Positions 25,521 to 32,845 of a DNA stretch of 64,000 nt are shown piece after piece. The notes under the pieces were generated by a model that worked only from the letters and a program-made list of their open reading frames with translations, did not search any database and was not told the DNA's origin. The stretch spans positions 1,364,001 through 1,428,000 of the forward strand of contig NZ_CP139421.1 in the NCBI RefSeq assembly GCF_034119865.1. The letters run 5' to 3'. Every line of letters starts with the position of its first letter. The first letter of the stretch is position 1. The DNA is from Algoriphagus sp. NG3. Lineage in GTDB: Bacteria > Bacteroidota > Bacteroidia > Cytophagales > Cyclobacteriaceae. Both the position numbers and the translations under genes were made by a program.

Positions 25521-25702
25521 ATTTCTTTTTCTATGATTACTTGTCCTTTGTAGTACAATTTACCATCTAGCCAGAACGCTCTGTGCGGTAGGTGCATTTC
25601 ACCTGTAGTAGGGCATTTCGCCAAACCTGGAGCTTCTAACTTGTAATGTGTTCTTCTTTTATCTCTTCTGGTTTTCGAAATTTTTCGTTTAGGATGTGCC
25701 AT
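25511..25702 (-). CDS. rpmF: 50S ribosomal protein L32
   Basis: A 63-residue basic protein beginning [21 protein letters not shown] after the initiator Met, the standard L32 N-terminus. The usual zinc-type CxxC is reduced: only one Cys ([16 protein letters not shown]) is seen, a form common in this phylum as far as I recall. It follows the DUF177 gene by 18 bp, the widely conserved yceD-rpmF pair. A terminator lies just downstream. Confidence 0.96.
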   Translation of the reverse strand: MAHPKRKISKTRRDKRRTHYKLEAPGLAKCPTTGEMHLPHRAFWLDGKLYYKGQVIIEKEIMA

Positions 25703-25720
25703 TTTATGTGTGGTTTATGA

Positions 25721-26293
25721 TTATTCCTTGTTTTTTAACTTTTTTAAAAGATCCCATCTAGGATCAACTGCTTCATTATTGCTATCTTCAGAATCAGAGT
25801 CATCATTCTGGATATCAGAATCTTGCCCATCTATATAAGCATAGATTCCCTCTCCTTCATAATCTTCCTCATCCATTTCATTTCTATAGTCGGGATGGAT
25901 TTTTTTCAGTGGCAGGGCCAGCAAAATAAATTCATAAATCAACTGGGCGACATTGACCTTTGGGGTGTCCCTAGTGATCATGATGACGTTTTCGTCGATT
26001 TCCTTTTCTTCCGTACCGTACTTGTAGATCATTTTTTCATGAAAATCCAGCGGCTGATCATAAGCCTCCAGACTTCTATCGCAAGTCAAAGTGACTTTGC
26101 CGGCGATATGAAAATCCATCTCAATTACATTGGCTCCCACTTTCATGATGACCCGTGCGGTCAACTTCCCCTTTTGGACTAATTCATTGTCTTCGAAGTG
26201 TTGGAAAAATGAATCTCCAATTTCGAAGTCTATCTCGTGGATACCTTCGAGGAACTTAATGACCTCTATATCAAATGTTCTCCAGAATTTCAC
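25721..26293 (-). CDS. DUF177 / YceD family protein (23S rRNA accumulation protein)
   Basis: A 190-residue acidic protein with the YceD-type core (VTLTCDRSLEAYDQPLDFHEKMIYKYG, then NVAQLIYEFILLALPLKKIHPDY). In E. coli YceD affects 23S rRNA levels. A very acidic tail (DSDIQNDDSDSEDSNNE) precedes a basic end. The start is GTG at 26293, supported by an AGGAGG Shine-Dalgarno at 26298-26303, unusually strong for this phylum. A TATTTTTG box (26319-26326) upstream fits a -7 element. It is the first gene of the rpmF unit. Confidence 0.88.
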   Translation of the reverse strand: MKFWRTFDIEVIKFLEGIHEIDFEIGDSFFQHFEDNELVQKGKLTARVIMKVGANVIEMDFHIAGKVTLTCDRSLEAYDQPLDFHEKMIYKYGTEEKEIDENVIMITRDTPKVNVAQLIYEFILLALPLKKIHPDYRNEMDEEDYEGEGIYAYIDGQDSDIQNDDSDSEDSNNEAVDPRWDLLKKLKNKE

Positions 26294-26318
26294 GATACCT
26301 CCTCTCGATTTAAGACCG

Positions 26319-26326
26319 CAAAAATA
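26319..26326 (-). promoter_or_regulatory. Candidate -7 box for DUF177-rpmF
   Basis: On the minus strand TATTTTTG matches TAnnTTTG, 25 bp upstream of the GTG start. The -33 box is imperfect (TTTC at about the right distance). Confidence 0.5.
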
Positions 26327-26401
26327 GTGAATAATTGTAAAAGGAAGAAAGAGATTTTAAAATATTCTTTGGTTTCTTTCAAATATCTTTCGGTTTCCTT
26401 C

Positions 26402-27424
26402 TCAATCTTCCCATTCCCGTGGGTCGTGTTGTTGAATAATATCTGCTGCCTGAAACAAAGCTGCCCTCATGGAGCCTTCATCAGCCACATTTTTTCCTGC
26501 AATATTGTAAGCTGTTCCATGATCTGGCGAAGTTCTGATTACGGATAATCCGGCAGTGAAGTTTACTCCTGTGCCAAATGTCATGGATTTAAACGGTACC
26601 AGTCCTTGGTCATGATACATGGCCAAAATCCCGTCGAATTTAGTCTGATGTGCCATGCCAAAAAAGCCATCAGCAGGGTAGGGGCCAAATACCATTTTGT
26701 TCTGATCCTTCAGCGCATGAACTGCCGGTTTGATGATTTTCTCTTCTTCTTCTCCCAGTAGTCCATCTTCGCCTGCATGCGGGTTTAATCCAAGGATTGC
26801 GATTTTCGGTTTGGTGATACCGAAATCGTTCTCCAGACTTTTGAGAAGGATATTCGCTTTTTGGATGATCCGTTCTTGGGTCACCAGCTCCGCCACTTTA
26901 GCTAGTGGCACATGGCCAGTCACCAACCCCACGCGCAATTGCTCGGCCACCATCAGCATGAGACTTTCTTTAGCTCCCACTGCTTCGGTAATGAATTCTG
27001 TATGACCGATAAAATGTAGCTCATCGGAACTGATGTTGTTTTTGTTTAGAGGAGCAGTGACCAGTGCCTGTATATTTCCCTCTTTCAGGTCATTTACCGC
27101 TGCTTTCAATGCTTCCAGAGCAAATTTGCCGGCTTCTTGGGTTTCCACACCTGGAATCACTTCTGGGCAGTTTTCACTTACATTGATGACATTGATACGT
27201 TTGTGCTGGACTTCTGAGACATGTTTGATCTGGGAGAAATTAAAGTCCTCCAATCCCAACTGTTTTCTATAAAAAGTCAATGCCTTTCCGTGCGCATAGA
27301 TCAGTGGAGTAAAGCTCTTGTAGGTTCTATTGTCAAGCAAGGCTTTCATGGTGACTTCCGCCCCTATACCATTGAGGTCTCCGATACTTATTCCGATAAT
27401 GGGTTTGATCTTTCGTTGATGCAT
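26402..27424 (-). CDS. pdxA: 4-hydroxythreonine-4-phosphate dehydrogenase
   Basis: A 340-residue enzyme of the DXP-dependent pyridoxal phosphate pathway, oxidising 4-phosphohydroxy-L-threonine with NAD. Family landmarks are visible: ISIGDLNGIGAEV at the start, VTAPLNKNNI, FIGHTEFIT with metal-binding His, NPHAGEDGLLGEEE, GPYPADGFF, MYHDQGLVPFK and the C-terminal RTSPDHGTAYNIAGK. Length is usual. It precedes DUF177 on the same strand with 108 bp between, and is divergent from rsmA. Confidence 0.96.
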   Translation of the reverse strand: MHQRKIKPIIGISIGDLNGIGAEVTMKALLDNRTYKSFTPLIYAHGKALTFYRKQLGLEDFNFSQIKHVSEVQHKRINVINVSENCPEVIPGVETQEAGKFALEALKAAVNDLKEGNIQALVTAPLNKNNISSDELHFIGHTEFITEAVGAKESLMLMVAEQLRVGLVTGHVPLAKVAELVTQERIIQKANILLKSLENDFGITKPKIAILGLNPHAGEDGLLGEEEEKIIKPAVHALKDQNKMVFGPYPADGFFGMAHQTKFDGILAMYHDQGLVPFKSMTFGTGVNFTAGLSVIRTSPDHGTAYNIAGKNVADEGSMRAALFQAADIIQQHDPREWED

Positions 27425-27500
27425 ATAAAATATAGTGTGGACTAGATGTTAAGGTTTGGTCAAGCTGCCTGGATAAGCTAGTCCTTTAGAATTATTCTCT

Positions 27501-27508
27501 TAATTTTG
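27501..27508 (+). promoter_or_regulatory. Candidate -7 element of rsmA
   Basis: TAATTTTG matches the Bacteroidota TAnnTTTG box 37 bp upstream of the rsmA ATG. A TTTG -33 box at 19 bp spacing is lacking. Confidence 0.35.
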
Positions 27509-27544
27509 GTTTCGCAATTTATAAAAAATAATCTGAGCTAACCG

Positions 27545-28330
27545 ATGGAAAAGGTCAAAGCCAAGAAACACTTGGGACAGCATTTTTTGACCGATTTGAG
27601 TATTGCCGAGCAAATAGCTCAAGCGGTGAAAGGACATGGTGGGATATCAAAGGTTCTGGAAATAGGACCAGGCATGGGGGTGCTTACGGATTTCCTTCTG
27701 AAGCAGCAGCTAGAGCTGTACCTGATTGATATCGACAAGGAATCTATTGCCTTTTTGCACAAAAAATATCCTGAACTGGGAGATAAGATCATCGAAGGTG
27801 ATTTTTTGAAAATGAATTTAAAGGAGGTTTTCTCTGATAAATTTGCCATAGCTGGTAATTTCCCTTATAACATTTCCTCACAGATTTTCTTCAAAGTCCT
27901 GGAAGTAAAAGATCAGGTTACTGAGGTGGTCTGCATGCTGCAAAAAGAGGTAGCGGAGCGGATCGCTTCACCGAAGGGAAACAAGGATTATGGGATATTG
28001 TCGGTATTGCTTCAGGCATTTTATGATATAGAATACCTTTTTACAGTTCCTCCCCACGTATTTGACCCTCCGCCTAAGGTGAATTCCGGCGTGATCCGGC
28101 TTACGCGGAATGCAATGGATAAACTGGCTTGTGATGAGAAACTCTTTAAGCAGGTCGTGAAGGCAGGTTTTGGCAACCGTCGCAAAACTTTAAGAAACTG
28201 CCTTAAGCCGTTCAACCTTCCCGTTGACTTCAATTCAAACCCTCTTTTGGATTTGCGTGCCGAGCAATTGGATGTAGCTGATTTCGTATTCTTAACCCAA
28301 ATAATAGAAGCATCCCGTGGAAATCATTAA
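27545..28330 (+). CDS. rsmA: 16S rRNA (adenine-1518/1519-N6) dimethyltransferase
   Basis: A 261-residue S-adenosylmethionine methyltransferase that dimethylates two adenosines at the 3' end of 16S rRNA. It begins with KAKKHLGQHFLTD. The SAM site is VLEIGPGMGVLTDFLL, the catalytic N(L/F)PY block is GNFPYNISSQIFFK, and VPPHVFDPPPKVNSGVIRL follows. It overlaps mgtE by 14 bp and the pair lies head-to-head with pdxA, a neighbourhood seen widely (pdxA-ksgA). Confidence 0.97.
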   Translation: MEKVKAKKHLGQHFLTDLSIAEQIAQAVKGHGGISKVLEIGPGMGVLTDFLLKQQLELYLIDIDKESIAFLHKKYPELGDKIIEGDFLKMNLKEVFSDKFAIAGNFPYNISSQIFFKVLEVKDQVTEVVCMLQKEVAERIASPKGNKDYGILSVLLQAFYDIEYLFTVPPHVFDPPPKVNSGVIRLTRNAMDKLACDEKLFKQVVKAGFGNRRKTLRNCLKPFNLPVDFNSNPLLDLRAEQLDVADFVFLTQIIEASRGNH

Positions 28331-29684
28331 GCAATTTGAACTTTCGAAAGAATACTTAGAAAGCCTCCAACAGGCTATCGAAGCGGAAGACTTGACCTTT
28401 ATTCAAGAGTCGCTGAATGGGGTTAATGTGGCTGATATCGCCTCATTGCTGGATGAGCTGTCTATGCAGGAAGCCATCTTTGTGCTCAGGGTATTGGATC
28501 CGCAGCTTTCGGCAGATATCATCATTGAGCTTGAAGCTACCAATCAGCACAAGGTCTTGAAGGAGTTGGAAGTACAGGAGATGGCCAACCTGATTGAGCT
28601 GATGGACTCTGATGACGGTGCGGATATACTGAATCTTTTCCTGGAAAGAGAGCGGGAAGATATTATCAGCCATTTTCAGGACAAGGTAAAATCTGATCAG
28701 ATCCTAGAACTCTTACGCTATGATGAGGATACAGCGGGGGGGATAATGGCCAAGGAATACATCCGGGCAAATAAAAACTGGAATGTAGTGCAGACCATCA
28801 ATGAGATTCGTCGGCAGGCGGAGAATGTAAATAAGATCTATTCGATTTTCGTGGTCAACAACAGGCAGCAACTGATGGGGATAGTTTCCCTCAAGCGGAT
28901 AGTATTGGCCTCAGATGAGACGAAAATCGAAGACATCTATGAGCAGGAGGTAATCTCTGTGCCTACGTATATGGATCAGGAGGAAGTGGCTGAAGTCATG
29001 CGAAAGTATGACCTGGAATCTCTTCCGGTAGTGAACAGTAAAAATAAGCTGGTGGGAAGGATCACTGTGGATGATATCTTGGACGTAATCCGTGAGGAAG
29101 CAGAAGAGGATATCCAGGCGATGACGGGTATTTCCGATACGGTCGATGAGTATGATAGCGTGGTGAAGCTTTCCAAAGCAAGATTGCCTTGGTTATTGAT
29201 AGGAATATGCGGCGGATTACTGGGGGCTGGCTTCATTAAATTTTTTGAAGAGGGATTGAGTAAGGTGACAGCTTTAGCTTTCTTTATTCCTCTGATCACG
29301 GCGACGGGCGGTAATGTAGGAATCCAAACATCCTCCATAGTAGTCCAGTCTCTTGCCAGCAAATCTATCTTTGATGATTCTTTGGCCAAGAGGTTTTTGA
29401 AAGTATTGTTGGTAGCGATTCTAAACGGATTGATTTTGGCCACATTTGTATTTGCGGTAGTGGTCTTGTTTTATCAGACAGAAGTGTCCTTTGCGCTCGT
29501 GGTTTCCATAGCCTTATTTGCTGTGGTGCTCCTAGCATCCTTTATGGGAACCATCACACCTATCGTACTAGACAAGCTAGGGATCAATCCCGCTTTGGCT
29601 TCAGGGCCATTTATTACGACGGCTAATGACCTGATAGGTTTAGCGGTTTATTTTTTAGTAGCGATGTCTCTTTTAAATATTTAA
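28317..29684 (+). CDS. mgtE: Magnesium transporter MgtE
   Basis: A 455-residue Mg2+ channel. The N-terminal MgtE helical domain (about 20-130), a CBS pair (about 135-260, ILELLRYDEDTAGGIMAKEYI) and five transmembrane helices (about 290-455, with ATGGNVGIQTSSIVVQSLA and the pore-side ANDLIGLAVYF) are all present. The start codon is GTG at 28317, inside the end of rsmA, giving a 14-bp overlap and likely translational coupling. A typical cytosolic Mg2+ sensor drives gating. Confidence 0.94.
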   Translation: MEIIKQFELSKEYLESLQQAIEAEDLTFIQESLNGVNVADIASLLDELSMQEAIFVLRVLDPQLSADIIIELEATNQHKVLKELEVQEMANLIELMDSDDGADILNLFLEREREDIISHFQDKVKSDQILELLRYDEDTAGGIMAKEYIRANKNWNVVQTINEIRRQAENVNKIYSIFVVNNRQQLMGIVSLKRIVLASDETKIEDIYEQEVISVPTYMDQEEVAEVMRKYDLESLPVVNSKNKLVGRITVDDILDVIREEAEEDIQAMTGISDTVDEYDSVVKLSKARLPWLLIGICGGLLGAGFIKFFEEGLSKVTALAFFIPLITATGGNVGIQTSSIVVQSLASKSIFDDSLAKRFLKVLLVAILNGLILATFVFAVVVLFYQTEVSFALVVSIALFAVVLLASFMGTITPIVLDKLGINPALASGPFITTANDLIGLAVYFLVAMSLLNI

Positions 29685-29695
29685 TTTCTCTGAAA

Positions 29696-30631
29696 ATGAA
29701 GATTCTTATCATTGATGAAATGCACGAAAGCATCATGCCTATGTTAGAAAAGCATGGACATGAAGTGGTTTATTCCCCTTTGATCAGTAGAGCTGAAGTA
29801 CTGGCTTCCGTAGCTGAGTACCATGGGCTGATCATCAGGTCAAAAACCCCTATGGATAGAGAGCTGCTTGAGCGTGCTGTAAACCTGAAGTTTATAGGCA
29901 GGGCAGGAGCTGGTCTAGACAAAATTGATCTGGAGTATATGGCTGAAAGGAAAATTAAATTGTTTCATGCGGCCAAAGGTAATCGTGATGCAGTTGCAGA
30001 ACATACCGTGGGGATGCTTTTAGCTTTATTCAATCAAGTAGGGAAAGCTGACCGTGAGGTACGCAAAGGAATCTGGGACAGAGAGGGCAACCGTGGCCAT
30101 GAACTGATGGGCAAAACAGTCGGGATCATGGGCTTTGGCAACATGGGGAAATCCTTTGCCCATAGACTCAGGGGATTTAAAGTGGATGTTTTGGCGTATG
30201 ATAAATACAAGTTGGATTTCTCGGACGACCACGTGCAGGAAGTTATGTGGGAAAAGCTAAAAGCTGAGGTAGATGTGTTGAGCATTCATGTGCCACTGAC
30301 TCCCGAAACCAAAGATTTTTTTACACTAAAGGAACTAAAAAGTTTCGCTAAACCTTTCTGGCTGATCAATACCGCAAGAGGGGAAGTGATCAGCTTTAAG
30401 ACTTTAAATGAAGCCTTAGATCAGGGTATTCTTCGAGGTGCTCTTCTTGATGTGTTGGAGAATGAAAAGTTTGAAAAGTTTACCCCAGATCAAAAGGCCG
30501 AATTTGAAAAACTGGCCGCTAGAGATAATGTGCTATTTAGCCCACATGTGGCAGGCTGGACGTTTGAATCTTATGAAAAAATAAACAAGGTCTTAGTAAA
30601 AAAGATCAAGAAGGAATTTGGTCCTGCTTAA
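29696..30631 (+). CDS. D-isomer-specific 2-hydroxyacid dehydrogenase (phosphoglycerate dehydrogenase-like)
   Basis: A 311-residue NAD-dependent dehydrogenase. It has a split substrate domain, a Rossmann core with GIMGFGNMGKSFAHRL, and the catalytic residues in NTARGEV (Arg), LLDVLENEKF (Glu) and SPHVAGWT (His). It lacks the ACT domain of long SerA, and the short form fits either 3-phosphoglycerate or another 2-hydroxyacid. It starts 11 bp after mgtE and is probably co-transcribed. serC is not adjacent, so a serine role is unproven. Confidence 0.88.
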   Translation: MKILIIDEMHESIMPMLEKHGHEVVYSPLISRAEVLASVAEYHGLIIRSKTPMDRELLERAVNLKFIGRAGAGLDKIDLEYMAERKIKLFHAAKGNRDAVAEHTVGMLLALFNQVGKADREVRKGIWDREGNRGHELMGKTVGIMGFGNMGKSFAHRLRGFKVDVLAYDKYKLDFSDDHVQEVMWEKLKAEVDVLSIHVPLTPETKDFFTLKELKSFAKPFWLINTARGEVISFKTLNEALDQGILRGALLDVLENEKFEKFTPDQKAEFEKLAARDNVLFSPHVAGWTFESYEKINKVLVKKIKKEFGPA

Positions 30632-31100
30632 TTCATAGCATATTAAAAACTAGCGCTGTCGTTACACCACATTTCGGGCAAAATTAAACTCATTATGTGA
30701 GGTTATTAGGCCTTACGTTTTTTTAGCCGAAATCGGGATATCATACAAGCACAAAATTCTTTATAAAACACCAGAAGTTTTTTTGAAGGAAGTTGGATGT
30801 AATTAGAGGGTTTTTTCAAATTTTATTTAAGTAAAACATTGATTTTCAGTTACTTATTTTAATATCTGAAGATGTACGACTTTCTTTAGTATACCCTTGC
30901 AAAGAAAACCAGGAATTAGTTTTCTATTTGGAGACGATTTTGATGGGAATCAATGATATAATGCTCTCAAAAACAAGAGAGAATAAAGAAATACTGATAT
31001 GAAATCGACACGATTAAAATCATCATTAAAACACACAGGCCAATGATTATTTTAATCGTGAAAGATTCCATCGGGCAATTCAAAAACAAAAAATAAACAG
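30632..31100. other. Intergenic region with a long hairpin
   Basis: 469 bp without a credible gene. It contains a 7-bp inverted repeat ATTTCGG (30671-30677) / CCGAAAT (30727-30733) followed nearby by a T-run, a possible weak terminator for the dehydrogenase gene. A strong 19-bp-arm hairpin lies near its right end (listed separately). Confidence 0.5.
31009..31060 (+). promoter_or_regulatory. 19-bp-arm inverted repeat upstream of lipoprotein gene
   Basis: Arms 31009-31027 (CACGATTAAAATCATCATT) and 31042-31060 pair with one mismatch around a 14-nt loop, about 40 bp before the ATG at 31101. No T-tract follows, so it is more likely an operator or 5'UTR structure than a terminator. Confidence 0.55.
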
Positions 31101-31493
31101 ATGAAAACCCACCAATTGTTCAGTCTTACCGCCCTTACTGTTTTTTGCATATCCTGTGGAGGAAAATCAGGAGATGCAAATGAAGAAAGCATAGAGGCTC
31201 AAAACGAAATGAGCGGGTCCATGCATGAAAGTGATACTAACATGGTAAAAAGGGACGGTACTCTCCTGGATGGCACTTTGGATCAAGCAGATTCCGTTCA
31301 ACTCCCTCCACCAGTATTGGAAGTGATCAAAATGGATAAATCTCTATCAATTGATAAAATCACCAGAAAAAGAATGTTTGAGGAAGACAATGTTTCCTAC
31401 TATGAAGTAACTTTTATGGATGCGGGTGAGCAGTCCACGACCTTGATATTTGATCAGAATGGGAAAAAACAACCCAGCAATTTGAAGAATTGA
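31101..31493 (+). CDS. Small lipoprotein of unknown function
   Basis: A 130-residue lipoprotein. The signal peptide ends in CISC with acylation at Cys19, followed by a Gly/Ser/Asp/Glu-rich linker. The C-terminal part (KSLSIDKITRKRMFEEDNVSYYEVTFMDAGEQSTTLIFDQNGKKQ) looks like a small beta fold resembling PepSY/DUF2874-like repeats that contain a YYEV core, but this is only a resemblance. Neighbours give no clue. It has a striking hairpin upstream and a candidate structured RNA directly downstream. Confidence 0.7.
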   Translation: MKTHQLFSLTALTVFCISCGGKSGDANEESIEAQNEMSGSMHESDTNMVKRDGTLLDGTLDQADSVQLPPPVLEVIKMDKSLSIDKITRKRMFEEDNVSYYEVTFMDAGEQSTTLIFDQNGKKQPSNLKN

Positions 31494-31497
31494 TGAA

Positions 31498-31647
31498 GCG
31501 ATGATGCCTCCATTGACCGGCTGTCGAATGCCATGTTTACTCGTACATAGATCCACTTGGACTGACTAGGTAAACCCACAATAAATCCCACGGCATTAGT
31601 TGTAGGATAAAATGGCAACAGTTGCGAGGAGGCGCCATCGTTTTTTT
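31498..31647 (+). ncRNA. Candidate structured RNA or extended terminator
   Basis: Long-range pairing gives a closed structure: GCGATGATGCCTCC (31498-31511) with GGAGGCGCCATCGT (31628-31641), 12 of 14 paired. Inside are CTGT/ACAG (31521-31524 / 31618-31621), GCCAT/ATGGC (31530-31534 / 31612-31616) and GTTTAC/GTAAAC (31535-31540 / 31570-31575). A T-run follows at 31641-31647. It does not match SRP, tmRNA or RNase P RNA features that I can recall. It may be a small RNA ending in its own terminator. Confidence 0.35.
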
Positions 31648-31761
31648 GGATTTTTGGAAGTGTCCAATGACACTATAGTTTATATAGAATTGATCTGGCT
31701 CAGTAAGATTCTGGATATCTATCCAATTCGTTTTTCAAAAGAGAAGGAATAAACCACAGTC

Positions 31762-31792
31762 TTTGCTTTGTTTCAAAGCTTTGTTATCTTTG
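31762..31792 (+). promoter_or_regulatory. greA promoter, Bacteroidota consensus
   Basis: TTTG (31762-31765), 19 nt spacer and TATCTTTG (31785-31792) match TTTG-N19-TAnnTTTG exactly. Transcription should start near 31798, just before the leader hairpin. Confidence 0.8.
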
Positions 31793-31813
31793 TAGTTCAA
31801 ATAAAAGCCAAAA

Positions 31814-31852
31814 AACAAGGTAACGGTCCCGTCTTGCGACCGTTACTTTGTT
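31814..31852 (+). terminator. Terminator-like hairpin in the greA leader
   Basis: AACAAGGTAACGGTC pairs with GACCGTTACTTTGTT (15 bp, one G-T) around a 9-nt loop and continues into a TTTTT stretch. It lies between the greA promoter and its ATG at 31879. A transcript of about 55-60 nt would be released here, so it is a candidate attenuator. Confidence 0.75.
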
Positions 31853-31878
31853 TTTGTGGCTAATAACAAGTTTCAAAC

Positions 31879-32352
31879 ATGGATAAAATACAATACTATA
31901 CCGAAGAAGGTCTGAAGCGTCTGAAGGATGAACTCCATATGCTCAAAACCAAAGGAAGGACTGATATATCTAATCAGATAGCTGAAGCAAGGGATAAGGG
32001 TGATCTAAGTGAAAATGCCGAATACGATGCGGCTAAGGACGCACAGGGTCATTTAGAGTTGAAGATTGCTAAACTGGAAGCAGTAGTGGGAAATGCCCGG
32101 GTGCTGGATAGTTCCCAGCTAGATACTTCTAAAGTAGGTATTTTGACCACGGTGAAAATCAAAAATTTGAAAAACGGTATGACGGTAAGTTATACTTTGG
32201 TGTCAGAAGAAGAAGCAGATCTGAAAGCAGGCAAGATTTCTTTGGCGTCTCCTTTTGGTAAAGGTCTTGTTGGTAAAAAAGTAGGAGAAATAGCTGAAGT
32301 AAAAGCTCCTGCCGGGACACTACAATTCGAGATATTGGACATTTCATTCTAA
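31879..32352 (+). CDS. greA: Transcription elongation factor GreA
   Basis: A 157-residue factor that rescues backtracked RNA polymerase by stimulating transcript cleavage. The N-terminal coiled coil (YYTEEGLKRLKDELHMLKTKG..., with the acidic tip DKGDLSENAEYDAAKDAQ) and the C-terminal FKBP-like domain (SPFGKGLVGKKVGEIAEVKAPAG) are both present. It is preceded by a consensus promoter and a terminator-like hairpin in the leader, suggesting control by premature termination. A terminator follows at once. Confidence 0.97.
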   Translation: MDKIQYYTEEGLKRLKDELHMLKTKGRTDISNQIAEARDKGDLSENAEYDAAKDAQGHLELKIAKLEAVVGNARVLDSSQLDTSKVGILTTVKIKNLKNGMTVSYTLVSEEEADLKAGKISLASPFGKGLVGKKVGEIAEVKAPAGTLQFEILDISF

Positions 32353-32356
32353 AATC

Positions 32357-32388
32357 AATCCCGGCATCTGTCGGGATTTTTATTTTTG
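32357..32388 (+). terminator. Rho-independent terminator after greA
   Basis: AATCCCG-gcatctgt-CGGGATT with inner pairing is followed by TTTTATTTTT. It ends only 7 bp before the HIT protein ATG, so that gene needs read-through or its own promoter; TATTTTTG at 32381-32388 resembles a -7 box. Confidence 0.8.
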
Positions 32389-32394
32389 CATACC

Positions 32395-32787
32395 ATGGCT
32401 TCAATTTTCACCAAAATCATCAATAGAGAAATCCCCGGTCACATAGTAGCTGAGGATGACAATTACATTGCTTTTCTTGATATCATGCCCTTGGTCAGAG
32501 GCCATGTACTAGTCGTGCCGAAGCAGGAAGTGGATTACATTTTTGACCTTCATCCCGAAGTTCTTTCAGAACTACATCTTTTTGCCCAGCGAGTGGCCAA
32601 AGCCATGGATAAAACGATCAAATGCACACGGATAGGAGTGGCAGTGATCGGTCTGGAAGTTCCCCATGTACATGTACACTTAGTTCCGCTGAAAACGATG
32701 GATGATATTAATTTCACACGTCCGAAGCTCAAACTGAGTAACGAGGAATTGGCGGAAATTGCTGAGAAGATTAAGGGAGGGTTTTAG
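32395..32787 (+). CDS. HIT family nucleotide hydrolase/transferase
   Basis: A 130-residue protein of the Hint branch, hydrolysing nucleoside phosphoramidates or similar. The histidine triad is HVHVHLVP, preceded by RIGVAVIGLEVP, and the N-terminal IFTKIINREIPGHIVAEDD is typical. I chose the ATG at 32395; the frame also opens at a TTG at 32386 but that lies in the greA terminator T-tract. It lies 42 bp after greA, a common Bacteroidota order. Confidence 0.92.
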   Translation: MASIFTKIINREIPGHIVAEDDNYIAFLDIMPLVRGHVLVVPKQEVDYIFDLHPEVLSELHLFAQRVAKAMDKTIKCTRIGVAVIGLEVPHVHVHLVPLKTMDDINFTRPKLKLSNEELAEIAEKIKGGF

Positions 32788-32845
32788 TATTAATTCTCAG
32801 TGGTCAGTTGCGAACTGGTACTGTCAACTGCCGCTCAATTCTTCG

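Noticed and set aside
30999..31046. 15-codon frame MKSTRLKSSLKHTGQ upstream of the lipoprotein
   Set aside because: It is embedded in the arm and loop of the hairpin and has no amino-acid run typical of leader peptides.
32381..32388. TATTTTTG resembling a -7 box just before the HIT gene
   Set aside because: It is the T-tract of the greA terminator and no TTTG -33 box lies 17-23 bp upstream.
32796..32832. Inverted repeat CAGTTG/CAACTG between the HIT and PfkB genes
   Set aside because: Six-base arms without a T-tract; too weak to call a terminator.
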